Assembly: GCA_012513595.1 (NCBI GenBank)
Contig: JAAZBY010000081.1
Location: 1-12,232 of the forward strand
DNA length: 12,232 bases
Reading direction: 5' to 3'
Origin: Chloroflexota bacterium
Lineage (GTDB): Bacteria; Chloroflexota; Anaerolineae; UBA1429
Below the pieces are notes generated by a model. It saw only the letters and a program-made list of their open reading frames with translations, ran no database searches and was not told the origin of the DNA. Below are positions 1-6,425 of this stretch, in pieces. The position numbers and the translations under genes were made by a program. Each line of letters opens with the position of its first letter. The first letter of the stretch is position 1.

Positions 1-2
1 CG

Positions 3-890
3 GTTCCCCCTCGGCTCAGCGAGGCGGTGCTGCAGAGGACCACGCGGCGGCCGGCGCCCGCCCGGGCGGTGGCGCGCCGCTGGGTTCCGGTGACCGCGTT
101 GGCGCTGGCGCTGTTCCTGGCCCTCTCTTTCGGCACGATCGAGGCGGCCGGGCGTTCTCTGCCCGGGGACCTCCTGTACCCGGTCAAGCTCACCGTCGAG
201 CAGGCCCGCCTGGCGCTCCTGCGCAGCGAAGCGGCCCGCGGGCGCTATCTGGATGCCCTGCGCCGCCAGCGCCTGGCCGAGGTGCGCGAGGTGGTCGCCC
301 TGGGCCGCACCGCGGAGGTGGAGTTCGAGGGGCGCTACGAGGGGAGCAGCGGAGCCGAGTGGTCGCTCGACGCGCTGCGGGTCGGCGTGCCGGCGGGTGT
401 CTGGGAGGGGGCTGAGCCGCCGCTGGGGAGCGCGGTGCACGTGCGCGCCCACGTCATGGGGGGGACGGTGGAGGCCAGCCAGGTCGACGTCGCGCCTGGG
501 CCTGCGGGCGACGCCGGCGGGCAGCACGCGGGCGGCGCATCCCCTCCGGGCACTGCCGAACCCTCTGCTGGCCTCTCTGCCAGCCCTGCGGAGCCCACGC
601 CGATGGCCACGGCCGCGCCCCCCGGGCAGGGGCAAGGGCATGGCGCAGGGGGAGGCCAGCGCCGCGGCGTGGACCCGGTGACGCCGTTGCCGGTGGATCC
701 TTTGCCGGGGCCTCCGGCTCTGGCCGACACTCCCGCCCCGGTACAGCCCGGGCGGCCAGAGCGCCCGGGAGGGGCGCCGGACGGAGGGCCCGCGCCGACG
801 GAGACGCCCGCCTCGACGCCGCGGACAGAACCCGGTACGCCGGCGGTTTCGGCGACGCCGCCCGCTCCCGGGCGCAAAGGTGGGCGATAG
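3..890 (+). CDS. Membrane anti-sigma-like protein with DUF5667-like and DUF5666-like domains, 5' partial
   Basis: The frame is open to the left edge of the window, so the gene probably begins upstream. The first internal start, GTG at 27, has only a poorly spaced GAGG before it. Numbering from that GTG, there is an Arg-rich stretch, one hydrophobic helix (about 20-41), then 'LPGDLLYPVK' (45-54) and a charged helix rich in Leu, Arg and Ala to about residue 90. This is typical of the DUF5667 segment found behind anti-sigma factor membrane helices. Residues 96-156 resemble a small beta-barrel (DUF5666-like) with alternating Val positions. Residues 157-287 are a low-complexity Pro/Gly/Ala/Thr tail, probably outside the membrane. 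In such families the missing N-terminus would be a cytoplasmic sigma-binding domain, usually encoded just after an ECF sigma factor gene; neither is visible here. The family call is from recognition of the motif; the anti-sigma role is inferred. Confidence 0.75.
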   Translation, partial: VPPRLSEAVLQRTTRRPAPARAVARRWVPVTALALALFLALSFGTIEAAGRSLPGDLLYPVKLTVEQARLALLRSEAARGRYLDALRRQRLAEVREVVALGRTAEVEFEGRYEGSSGAEWSLDALRVGVPAGVWEGAEPPLGSAVHVRAHVMGGTVEASQVDVAPGPAGDAGGQHAGGASPPGTAEPSAGLSASPAEPTPMATAAPPGQGQGHGAGGGQRRGVDPVTPLPVDPLPGPPALADTPAPVQPGRPERPGGAPDGGPAPTETPASTPRTEPGTPAVSATPPAPGRKGGR

Positions 891-970
891 CATGGATTTC
901 AGGGATGGGCTGCCGGGCCTCATGGGAGCGATTTGGCAGTGCCATACTGCTACTAGTCACGGAGGTACGC

Positions 971-1573
971 ATGCGTAGGTTGACATTGACCATCGCCGTG
1001 ATCGTCGCGGTGCTCGTTGTTGCTGCCGCCCCGGCCCTGGCAGAGCGCGGAGGCCGCTGGGGAGGCGCCGGGCCTAGCCAGGGGCAGCCGAGCGAGGCCC
1101 CGGGCCACGGTCGGCCAGAGGATCCTGGCGCGCCTGGCGTGGGCCGCGGCCGGCCGACGCGCCTGCCGACGCCGACCGCGGGCGCCCTGCAGCCCAGCCT
1201 GACGCGCACGCCGCCAGCCCCGCGCGAGGTGCGGGCCGTGTCCTTTTCGGCGCGGGGTTCCTTTGCCCGCTGGGCCAGCCCGACGACCTTGATCCTCGGC
1301 GACGCCTGGACCAACCGGGCCGCGCGCGTGGCCATCAGTGAGGCAGGGCAGCTGAGCGTCATCATCGGTCCCGCTACTCAGTACCACGTGTTCGGCGGCG
1401 GGGCGGGGTACAGCCAGGGGCTGGGCTCGGTGACGATCCCTGCCGGCGCGCGCGTACACGTCCGCGGGACGTGCGAGTACCCCATCACCTCCTCCGGGCA
1501 GGTGTCGGGCGTGCCGTTTCTGTTCGCCGAAAAGGTGATCGTGGAGCTCGACGTGCCAGAGGGTGAGGACTAG
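971..1573 (+). CDS. Exported protein with Pro-rich linker and C-terminal beta-rich (DUF5666-like) domain
   Basis: I chose the ATG at 971 because GGAGGT at 961-966 sits just upstream and the protein then begins with a clean signal peptide: MRR, a hydrophobic core (about 5-20) and a 'PALA' cleavage motif at 21-24. An in-frame upstream ATG at 905 would add 22 residues that spoil the signal peptide. Residues 25-85 are Gly/Pro/Arg-rich linker. Residues 88-195 form a beta-rich domain with alternating hydrophobics and 'GARVHVRGTCEY' (159-170), in the style of the DUF5666 barrel seen in the preceding protein. There is one cysteine in the mature chain, at 168. The gene lies 80 bp after the anti-sigma-like gene and may belong to the same envelope-stress regulon, but no specific function is recognised. 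An alternative is an unrelated exported beta-barrel. Confidence 0.7.
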   Translation: MRRLTLTIAVIVAVLVVAAAPALAERGGRWGGAGPSQGQPSEAPGHGRPEDPGAPGVGRGRPTRLPTPTAGALQPSLTRTPPAPREVRAVSFSARGSFARWASPTTLILGDAWTNRAARVAISEAGQLSVIIGPATQYHVFGGGAGYSQGLGSVTIPAGARVHVRGTCEYPITSSGQVSGVPFLFAEKVIVELDVPEGED

Positions 1574-1691
1574 GCCACCCAGGTGAAACCTCCGCAGACG
1601 AGCCGCGTCATACTCAGTGCCAGGCACACGACCAGATCGTTAACGTGAAGCCTGGAGAGGGGCGCGCGACTTGAGCAAGGAGGGGATTCTA

Positions 1692-2231
1692 ATGATCAGG
1701 ACCGTACGGACGTTGGCGTTGGTTACCCTGGCGCTCATGGTGCTGGCCCTGCCCGCCGCGGCGCAGGGTGGGGCAGGCACCCGTGGCCAGGCGGGCCCAG
1801 GCCCTGGCGCGCCGCAGGGAGAGCCGGCCGGAGCGGGCGATCGCGACCGCATCCAGGACCGTGACGGTGCTTGCGCCGAGGCCGCGCCTGCCCCGACCGC
1901 GGAACGCTTCGGGACTCAGGACCGTGATCGCGACCGCCTGCAGGACGGATCGTGTGCCGACTGCAGCGAGACGCAGACGCAAGCCCGTGAGCAGTCCCGC
2001 GCCGAGCAGGGCGCCGCGCCCGAGGCCCGCGTGCGAGCGGGCGAGGGCGAGGGCACTGCGACCGACGAGGCGGCCGCCGCACCGGCCGAGGACGGAGTAG
2101 GGGCGGCCTATCGGGCGCGCCAGCAGGCCGAAGCGGCGGTGCGCGTCCTGAACCGCGCCAGTGCGGTGCTCGTACGGCTGCGCCTGCTGTGGCGCATGCA
2201 CCTGGCGCATCCGCTGCATGTGATCGACTGA
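1692..2231 (+). CDS. Small exported protein with Asp/Arg/Gln/Cys-rich repeats, unknown function
   Basis: The start is ATG at 1692, placed 8 nt after AAGGAGG (1677-1683). A TTG at 1671 is in frame but lies before that ribosome binding site. The 179-residue product starts with a signal peptide (MIRTVR, then a hydrophobic core, 'PAAAQ' at 21-25). The mature part is highly charged and contains two related blocks, 'DRDRIQDRDGAC' (50-61) and 'DRDRDRLQDGSCADC' (77-91), separated by an Ala/Pro-rich spacer. Residues 94-134 are rich in Glu, Ala, Gln and Arg. The C-terminus (about 140-175) is predicted helical with Leu/Arg repeats. I do not recognise the family. Repeated acidic blocks could bind cations and the three cysteines could pair after export, but both ideas are inference. 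It follows two other exported or membrane proteins on the same strand; the 118-nt gap to the previous gene shows no obvious terminator. Confidence 0.68.
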   Translation: MIRTVRTLALVTLALMVLALPAAAQGGAGTRGQAGPGPGAPQGEPAGAGDRDRIQDRDGACAEAAPAPTAERFGTQDRDRDRLQDGSCADCSETQTQAREQSRAEQGAAPEARVRAGEGEGTATDEAAAAPAEDGVGAAYRARQQAEAAVRVLNRASAVLVRLRLLWRMHLAHPLHVID

Positions 2232-2255
2232 ACGCGGACGTTGGAGTGAGCAGCC

Positions 2256-2283
2256 GGGCGGTGAGGGAGTCTCCCCACCGCCC
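2256..2283. terminator. GC-rich hairpin, candidate terminator after the exported-protein gene
   Basis: GGGCGGTG (2256-2263) pairs with CACCGCCC (2276-2283). GGGA (2265-2268) pairs with TCCC (2272-2275) inside it, giving about 12 bp with one bulged A and a 3-nt loop. It lies 24 nt after the stop codon at 2231 and at a convergent gene junction, so it could stop transcripts from either side. No T-tract follows on either strand, so it may act as a weak or Rho-assisted terminator or as a 3'-end stabiliser. Confidence 0.5.
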
Positions 2284-2306
2284 CGCTGCACTCTTGCGGT
2301 ACCAAT

Positions 2307-2333
2307 GGGGCGGCTCCCTAGGGCCGCCGCCCC
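2307..2333. terminator. Second GC-rich hairpin spanning the stop codon of the dehydratase-like gene
   Basis: GGGGCGGC (2307-2314) is the exact reverse complement of GCCGCCCC (2326-2333). The loop (2315-2325) contains the palindrome CCCTAGGG (2316-2323), which includes the minus-strand TAG stop codon at 2318-2320. No T-tract follows. It may mark the 3' end of the minus-strand operon together with the hairpin at 2256-2283. The pairing is seen directly; a termination role is inferred. Confidence 0.35.
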
Positions 2334-3331
2334 TCCGATTCAACCATCTGGATCAGCCCGCGGATGTAGCCCAGGCAGAAGGCGCGCGCCCGGTGACCGT
2401 AGGGCGTGTCCAGGTCCGAGTGGGGCACGTGGTCGGGGACGAGCACGCCGTCATAGCCGACCTCATGGTAGGTGCGGATGGCGGTGCACATGTCCACGTC
2501 GCCCTCGTCGGGAAAGACCTCGTCGAACTTGAGGTAGCCGCCCACGATGTTGCGAAAGTGCACCCAGAAGATCTTCTGGCGGTTGCCAAAGTAGCGGATG
2601 GCGTCGTACACCTCTTCCGGCGCTGTGCACATCTCGGCGATGGTGCCCTGGCAAAAGTTCAGGCCGTGGAAAGGGCTGGGGTGCAGGCCGACGAAGCGCT
2701 TGACGCCCGCAATGCTCCCCAGCACCCGCTCGATGCCGCGGTAGCCGACCCCTTCTGGGAAGCCGGGATCGTGCTGGTGGCAGCCCATCCGCACACCGTG
2801 CTGCTCGGCCACCGGGATGACGCGCTCCACAAAGTAGGTGATCCGCTCCCAGGCATCGTCGGCCGTGAACGGCGCCAGCGGGTGGGGCGGGTCGTTCCGC
2901 ATCTCCTCATAGTCAAAGTGGCTGTAGGTGACGCCGCCGCGCCCCGGGCTGCGCCGGCCGCGCACGACGGGTAGCACCGCGAGGTTGTACAGAAGCGTCG
3001 TGACGCCGGCCTGCGCGGCGGCCTCGATGGAGCGGCAGACCTTCTCGATGTCGCGGTCGCGCTCGGGCGTGCCCAGCATGATGTTGGGCCAGACCTGCTT
3101 TTCGATGCCGGCCGAGGTCAGCGGCAGGTGCATGGCCGCGAGCGTGAGCCCGTACGACTCGACCTCCTCACGCAGGCGGCACAGCGAATCTGCCCGCCAG
3201 TAGCCGCCGTCCTCCAGGCCCAGGCCGGAGGACGGCGATGTGTCGATATGGCGCACGCCCATCTGGCGCGCAAAGCGGAGGTTCTCGGGCGAGTAGGCGG
3301 CCTGGCATCCGACGTACACGGCGTCACGCAT
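2318..3331 (-). CDS. Mannonate dehydratase (UxuA) family TIM-barrel enzyme
   Basis: This is a 337-residue protein of the D-mannonate dehydratase/xylose-isomerase-like barrel type. The motifs fall in UxuA order: 'RMGCHQHDPG' (181-190), 'GLNFCQG' (223-229), 'FWVHFRNI' (255-262) and 'VPDHVPHSD' (298-306). His185, Cys227, His258 and Asp300 match the positions that hold the catalytic divalent metal in known mannonate dehydratases. These enzymes dehydrate D-mannonate to 2-dehydro-3-deoxy-D-gluconate in hexuronate breakdown. The protein is shorter than E. coli UxuA (about 390 residues). Loops differ from the usual 'HPDDPP' and 'RPDHGH' motifs, so the substrate may be another sugar acid. No other uronate genes are nearby. 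The start ATG (3331) is preceded on its strand by AGGAAAGG. The gene follows smpB by 41 nt on the same strand, so co-transcription is likely although a functional link is not evident. Family is firm; substrate is not. Confidence 0.85.
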   Translation of the reverse strand: MRDAVYVGCQAAYSPENLRFARQMGVRHIDTSPSSGLGLEDGGYWRADSLCRLREEVESYGLTLAAMHLPLTSAGIEKQVWPNIMLGTPERDRDIEKVCRSIEAAAQAGVTTLLYNLAVLPVVRGRRSPGRGGVTYSHFDYEEMRNDPPHPLAPFTADDAWERITYFVERVIPVAEQHGVRMGCHQHDPGFPEGVGYRGIERVLGSIAGVKRFVGLHPSPFHGLNFCQGTIAEMCTAPEEVYDAIRYFGNRQKIFWVHFRNIVGGYLKFDEVFPDEGDVDMCTAIRTYHEVGYDGVLVPDHVPHSDLDTPYGHRARAFCLGYIRGLIQMVESEGRRP

Positions 3332-3372
3332 CCTTTCCTGTGCCGCGAGGCGGCGGTGGGGGAGGGGGACGC

Positions 3373-3867
3373 TTATCCCCGGTTCTCCTTCAGGGCGCGG
3401 TCGATGTCTCGCTGCACGTCGCGCTCGGCGATGACGTGGCGCTTGTCGTGCTGCTGCTTGCCCCGCGCCAGGCCGATCTCGACCTTGGCGAGATTGCTCT
3501 TGAGGTACAGGCGCAGCGGGACGATCGTGTAGCCGCGCTGCTCGGCACGGGCCAACCAGCGGTCGATCTCCAAGCGGTGCATCAGCAACTTGCGCGGGCG
3601 GCGTGGCTCGTGATCCTCGTAGCTCGCCTGGGCATAACCGGCAATGTGCGTGCCGATCAGCCAGGCCTCATTGTTGCGGATGGTCACGTAAGAGTCGCGC
3701 AGGTTCACGCGGCCGGCGCGGATCGACTTGATCTCCGAGCCCTGAAGGACAAGGCCGGCCTCGAGAGTGTCCTCGATATAGTAGTCGTGGAAGGCCTTGC
3801 GGTTGCTGGCCACCAGACGATCACCCCCGCGCGGGGGAGCATTGCTCTCTTTTTTCTTGGCGGCCAT
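3373..3867 (-). CDS. smpB: SsrA-binding protein SmpB
   Basis: This is a 164-residue SmpB, the cytosolic partner of tmRNA in trans-translation, which frees ribosomes stalled on broken mRNA and tags the nascent chain for degradation. Diagnostic stretches are 'NRKAFHDYYIED' (22-33), 'GSEIKSIRAGRVNLRDSY' (43-60), 'RPRKLLMHRLEIDR' (90-103), 'VPLRLYLK' (116-123) and 'ARGKQQHDKR' (134-143). The C-terminal tail (141-161) is basic and helix-forming, as needed for insertion in the ribosomal A site. An N-terminal Lys-rich extension of about 20 residues precedes the core. The start lies 6 nt after the stop of the S41 peptidase gene, with GGGAG about 11 nt upstream inside that gene, which suggests translational coupling. 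The tmRNA gene itself is not visible in the window. Confidence 0.97.
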   Translation of the reverse strand: MAAKKKESNAPPRGGDRLVASNRKAFHDYYIEDTLEAGLVLQGSEIKSIRAGRVNLRDSYVTIRNNEAWLIGTHIAGYAQASYEDHEPRRPRKLLMHRLEIDRWLARAEQRGYTIVPLRLYLKSNLAKVEIGLARGKQQHDKRHVIAERDVQRDIDRALKENRG

Positions 3868-3873
3868 GCTGAG

Positions 3874-5145
3874 TCAGTCTCCCTCTACACTTGTCAGTAG
3901 CTCCACGGCGCGCTCGAGCTGCGGGTCACGCTGGGCGTCGGCGTCCTCCTGAGTGTACAGGACCTCGACGTCGGGCACCAGGCCCGTGCCGTCGATGTTC
4001 TCACCGTCGGGAAGGTAGTACCTGGCGACGGTGACGCGCAGGCTGGAGCCGTCCGATAGCGTGTGAACGTTCTGCACCGAGCCCTTGCCATAGGTGGTCT
4101 CGCCGACCAGAAGGCCGCGCGCATGGTCGCGGATGGCGCCGGCGACGATCTCCGACGCGCTCGCCGAGCCACGGTTCACCAGCACGACCAGGGGGATCTC
4201 CGTCGCCAGGCCTGCACGCGTGACGGGAAAGACGTCAGCCTCCTGGTCACGCTCCCGTTCGGAGACGATGATATCGCCCTTGTGGAGGAACTCGCTGGCC
4301 ACGTCGATGGCCGTCTGAAAGTAGCCGCCCGGGTTGTCGCGCAGGTCCAGGATAAGGCCCTGCGGGTGCTTGGCGAGGAGTTGCCTGAGCGCCGTGCGGA
4401 CCTTGCGCGCGGCCACGGCGTTGAACTCGGTGAGCCTCAGGTAGGCGACGTCATTATCGAGCATCCGCGATTCGACGGTCAGCAGCTCGACGCGCTCCCG
4501 GGTGACGGACACCTCAAAGGGCTCCGTGCGCGTGACGCGCTCGACGAGCAGGCGCACCACCGAGCCGCGCGGGCCGCGGATCAGGCTGATGGCGGAGACG
4601 ATGTCGAGGCCGTCCACCGGTTCACCGTCCACCTGCAGGATGACGTCCCCATGGCGCAGGCCGGCCTTGCTGGCCGGGCTGCCGGGGATAAAGTCCTGAA
4701 TGGTCAGGCGGCCATCTACCATGGCCACTGTGGCACCGATCCCCTCGAAGGAGCCTTGCATGTCCTGGTCCATGATGGCCGCGGGCAGTGGGTCCACCAG
4801 GACGGTGTAGGGGTCGTCCACCGAAAGCACCGCGCCGGCAGCGGCGCCACGGATCATGTCTTCGGGAACGAGGACTTCCGGTTCGAGGTACTCGTTTTCG
4901 AGGATATCCCACGTCTCCCACAGGAGCGAGGCGAGCTCCTCGCGCCGGGCCTCGGTGGCCACCACGCTCCCAGCGGCCGTGGTCGGCTCGGGGGCAGCCT
5001 GGGTCTGTCGCACCTGGGGGGCCAGGAACCAGACGGTGGCCCCTCCCGCGGCAAAGGCACTGGCCAGCAGCGAGAGGGCCAAGAGGGCGAGTAGACCATA
5101 GCGGAATAGCTCTGTTTGCGGCGCACGGCCGTTATGGCGAGCCAT
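3874..5145 (-). CDS. ctpA: S41 family C-terminal processing peptidase with PDZ domain
   Basis: This is a membrane-anchored serine protease of the CtpA/Prc family, which trims or degrades envelope proteins from their C-termini. Numbering from the ATG at 5145: a membrane segment at about 16-42, a Pro/Ala/Thr linker, an N-terminal helical part with 'WDILENEYL' (79-87), a PDZ domain (about 133-203, with 'PGSPASKAGLRHGD'), and the S41 catalytic domain (about 228-397). The catalytic Ser329 lies in 'GSASASE' and Lys354 in 'TYGKG'; their 25-residue spacing equals that in E. coli Prc. I chose this ATG because AAGGA at 5151-5155 lies 5 nt before it. The in-frame ATG at 5151 and GTG at 5169 are less well placed. 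It is the first gene of a run with smpB and the dehydratase-like gene. The fold should place the protease domain outside the membrane. The symbol is generic for the family. Confidence 0.93.
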   Translation of the reverse strand: MARHNGRAPQTELFRYGLLALLALSLLASAFAAGGATVWFLAPQVRQTQAAPEPTTAAGSVVATEARREELASLLWETWDILENEYLEPEVLVPEDMIRGAAAGAVLSVDDPYTVLVDPLPAAIMDQDMQGSFEGIGATVAMVDGRLTIQDFIPGSPASKAGLRHGDVILQVDGEPVDGLDIVSAISLIRGPRGSVVRLLVERVTRTEPFEVSVTRERVELLTVESRMLDNDVAYLRLTEFNAVAARKVRTALRQLLAKHPQGLILDLRDNPGGYFQTAIDVASEFLHKGDIIVSERERDQEADVFPVTRAGLATEIPLVVLVNRGSASASEIVAGAIRDHARGLLVGETTYGKGSVQNVHTLSDGSSLRVTVARYYLPDGENIDGTGLVPDVEVLYTQEDADAQRDPQLERAVELLTSVEGD

Positions 5146-5221
5146 CTTCATCCTTAACTCACTTATCACGACGAACTACCGCTTTCCTTACACTAAGAGG
5201 GTATCACTTTGAAGCCCTTTG

Positions 5222-5250
5222 ATTATAGCATAGTGACGAGAGGCCCCCAA
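5222..5250 (-). promoter_or_regulatory. Candidate sigma-70 promoter for the ctpA-smpB-dehydratase operon
   Basis: On the minus strand a perfect TATAAT (5227 to 5222) lies 17 bp downstream of TTGGGG (5250 to 5245), a partial -35 match. Transcription would begin near 5215, leaving a leader of about 70 nt before the peptidase start at 5145. It sits in an A/T-richer island (about 5160-5235) of otherwise GC-rich DNA. Confidence 0.6.
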
Positions 5251-5372
5251 AGTATCGGTCTGCATGCGGTTAGGGCGCAGACGGCGAAGCGCCGCCGGAA
5301 CACTACATAATGCGCGCGTCGCCCAGAGTTGACGAGGCCCGCAGCCCTGCCGTAACATCGTTCTGGTGGGGG

Positions 5373-5395
5373 GGGCCTGCCTGGCTGGCAGGCCC
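5373..5395. other. Perfect 9-bp hairpin in the ROK kinase leader
   Basis: GGGCCTGCC (5373-5381) is the exact reverse complement of GGCAGGCCC (5387-5395), with a 5-nt loop TGGCT. It lies 46 nt before the ROK start. No T-tract follows on either strand, so it is not a standard terminator. It could be an operator for a dimeric repressor, an mRNA leader structure, or chance in GC-rich DNA. No convincing plus-strand promoter was found in 5170-5441. Confidence 0.35.
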
Positions 5396-5441
5396 AGGCT
5401 CCGCACACGTCTGACTGGGGCGCCCGCCGGAAGGGGATGCC

Positions 5442-6425
5442 GTGGCAACAGAACGCGTCTTCGTGGGGGTTGACCTGGGCGGAACGAGCCTGACGGCTGC
5501 TGTGGTGGCGGCCGACGGGCGGGTGCTCGGCAAAGTGAAGCACAAGACCAGGGCGGCGCGCGGCGTCGATGACGTCATCGCGCGGCTGGCCAGCGCGGTG
5601 CGTGAGGCGATGGTGGCCGCCTCGGTGGGGCAGGGGGGCGTGGCGGGCGTCGGCGTCGGCGTGCCGGGGCCGCTGGACGCCTCCGCGGGCGTGGTGCATC
5701 GCTGCCCGAACCTAGGCCCAGGCTGGGAGGAGCTGCCGCTGGCTGAGCGACTTGGTGAAGCGCTGGGCCTTCCTGTGGCGATTGAGAATGACGTCAAGGT
5801 CGGCGCGGTGGGGGAGCACACCTACGGAGCTGGGCAGGGCGCCCAGGACATGATGGCCATCTTTGTCGGCACTGGCATCGGCGGGGGGCTCATTCTCGAC
5901 GGCCGGCTACGGGCCGGAGCGCGCAACTCGGCCGGTGAGGTGGGGCACATGGTGCTCTTGCCCGACGGGCCGTTGTGCGGCTGCGGCCAGCGCGGGCATG
6001 CCGAGGCCTTGGCCAGCAGGACGGCCATCGAGCGCGACGTGCGCGAGGCCATGCGCGGCGGCCGTCCCAGCATGGCGGCCGAGCTGCTCGGCGCGAACCA
6101 GGCCCGCCCCATGACGGCCAACATCATCGGGCAGGCCCTCGAGCGGGGCGATGCCGTCGTCGCTGAGGCGGTGCAGCGCGCGCAGCGCTACCTGGGCCTG
6201 CTCGTCTCCGCGTGCGTGAACCTGGTCGACCCGGAAGTGGTCGTGATCGGCGGGGGCCTGCCCGAGCGCCTGGGTGAACCGTACCTGGACGCGGTGCGCG
6301 CCGTGGCCCGCCAGCACTTTGTGAACCAGTCGGACGTCGAGCGGGTGCGCATCGTGCCGGCCGCCCTCGGCGATCTGTCGGGCGCCATCGGCGCCGCGGT
6401 GGTGGCGCGCCGGCGCTTCGCCTAG
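5442..6425 (+). CDS. ROK family sugar kinase (glucokinase-like)
   Basis: This is a 327-residue cytosolic sugar kinase that phosphorylates a hexose with ATP; glucose is the commonest substrate in such stand-alone proteins. The phosphate loop is 'DLGGT' (11-15). The sugar-binding catalytic motif is 'ENDVKVG' (115-121), with Asp117 as the likely base. 'GTGIGGG' (143-149), 'GEVGHM' (165-170) and 'GGG' (270-272) follow in order. There is no N-terminal helix-turn-helix, so it is a kinase and not a ROK repressor. The usual zinc motif CxCGxxGC here reads 'CGCGQRGH' (179-186): the last Cys is His186. That residue could still bind zinc with His169, Cys179 and Cys181. The start is GTG at 5442, 5 nt after GGAAGGGG (5429-5436). 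The TAG stop overlaps the stop of the convergent recombinase gene. The exact sugar cannot be read from the sequence. Confidence 0.92.
   Translation: MATERVFVGVDLGGTSLTAAVVAADGRVLGKVKHKTRAARGVDDVIARLASAVREAMVAASVGQGGVAGVGVGVPGPLDASAGVVHRCPNLGPGWEELPLAERLGEALGLPVAIENDVKVGAVGEHTYGAGQGAQDMMAIFVGTGIGGGLILDGRLRAGARNSAGEVGHMVLLPDGPLCGCGQRGHAEALASRTAIERDVREAMRGGRPSMAAELLGANQARPMTANIIGQALERGDAVVAEAVQRAQRYLGLLVSACVNLVDPEVVVIGGGLPERLGEPYLDAVRAVARQHFVNQSDVERVRIVPAALGDLSGAIGAAVVARRRFA

Noticed and set aside
905..970. ATG at 905 as the start of the first exported protein
   Set aside because: The ATG at 971 has GGAGGT directly upstream and gives a clean signal peptide; the extension does not.
454..1365. 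Minus-strand 303-codon frame opposite the first two genes
   Set aside because: It spans two plus-strand genes with good start signals and contains Arg/Pro/Ala low-complexity sequence and no motif.
4063..5094. Plus-strand 343-codon frame opposite the S41 peptidase
   Set aside because: It is the antisense of a gene with complete catalytic motifs; its Asp/His/Val-rich composition is typical of mirror frames in GC-rich DNA.
5442..6425. ROK transcriptional repressor
   Set aside because: There is no N-terminal helix-turn-helix; the protein begins directly with the phosphate-binding DLGGT segment.
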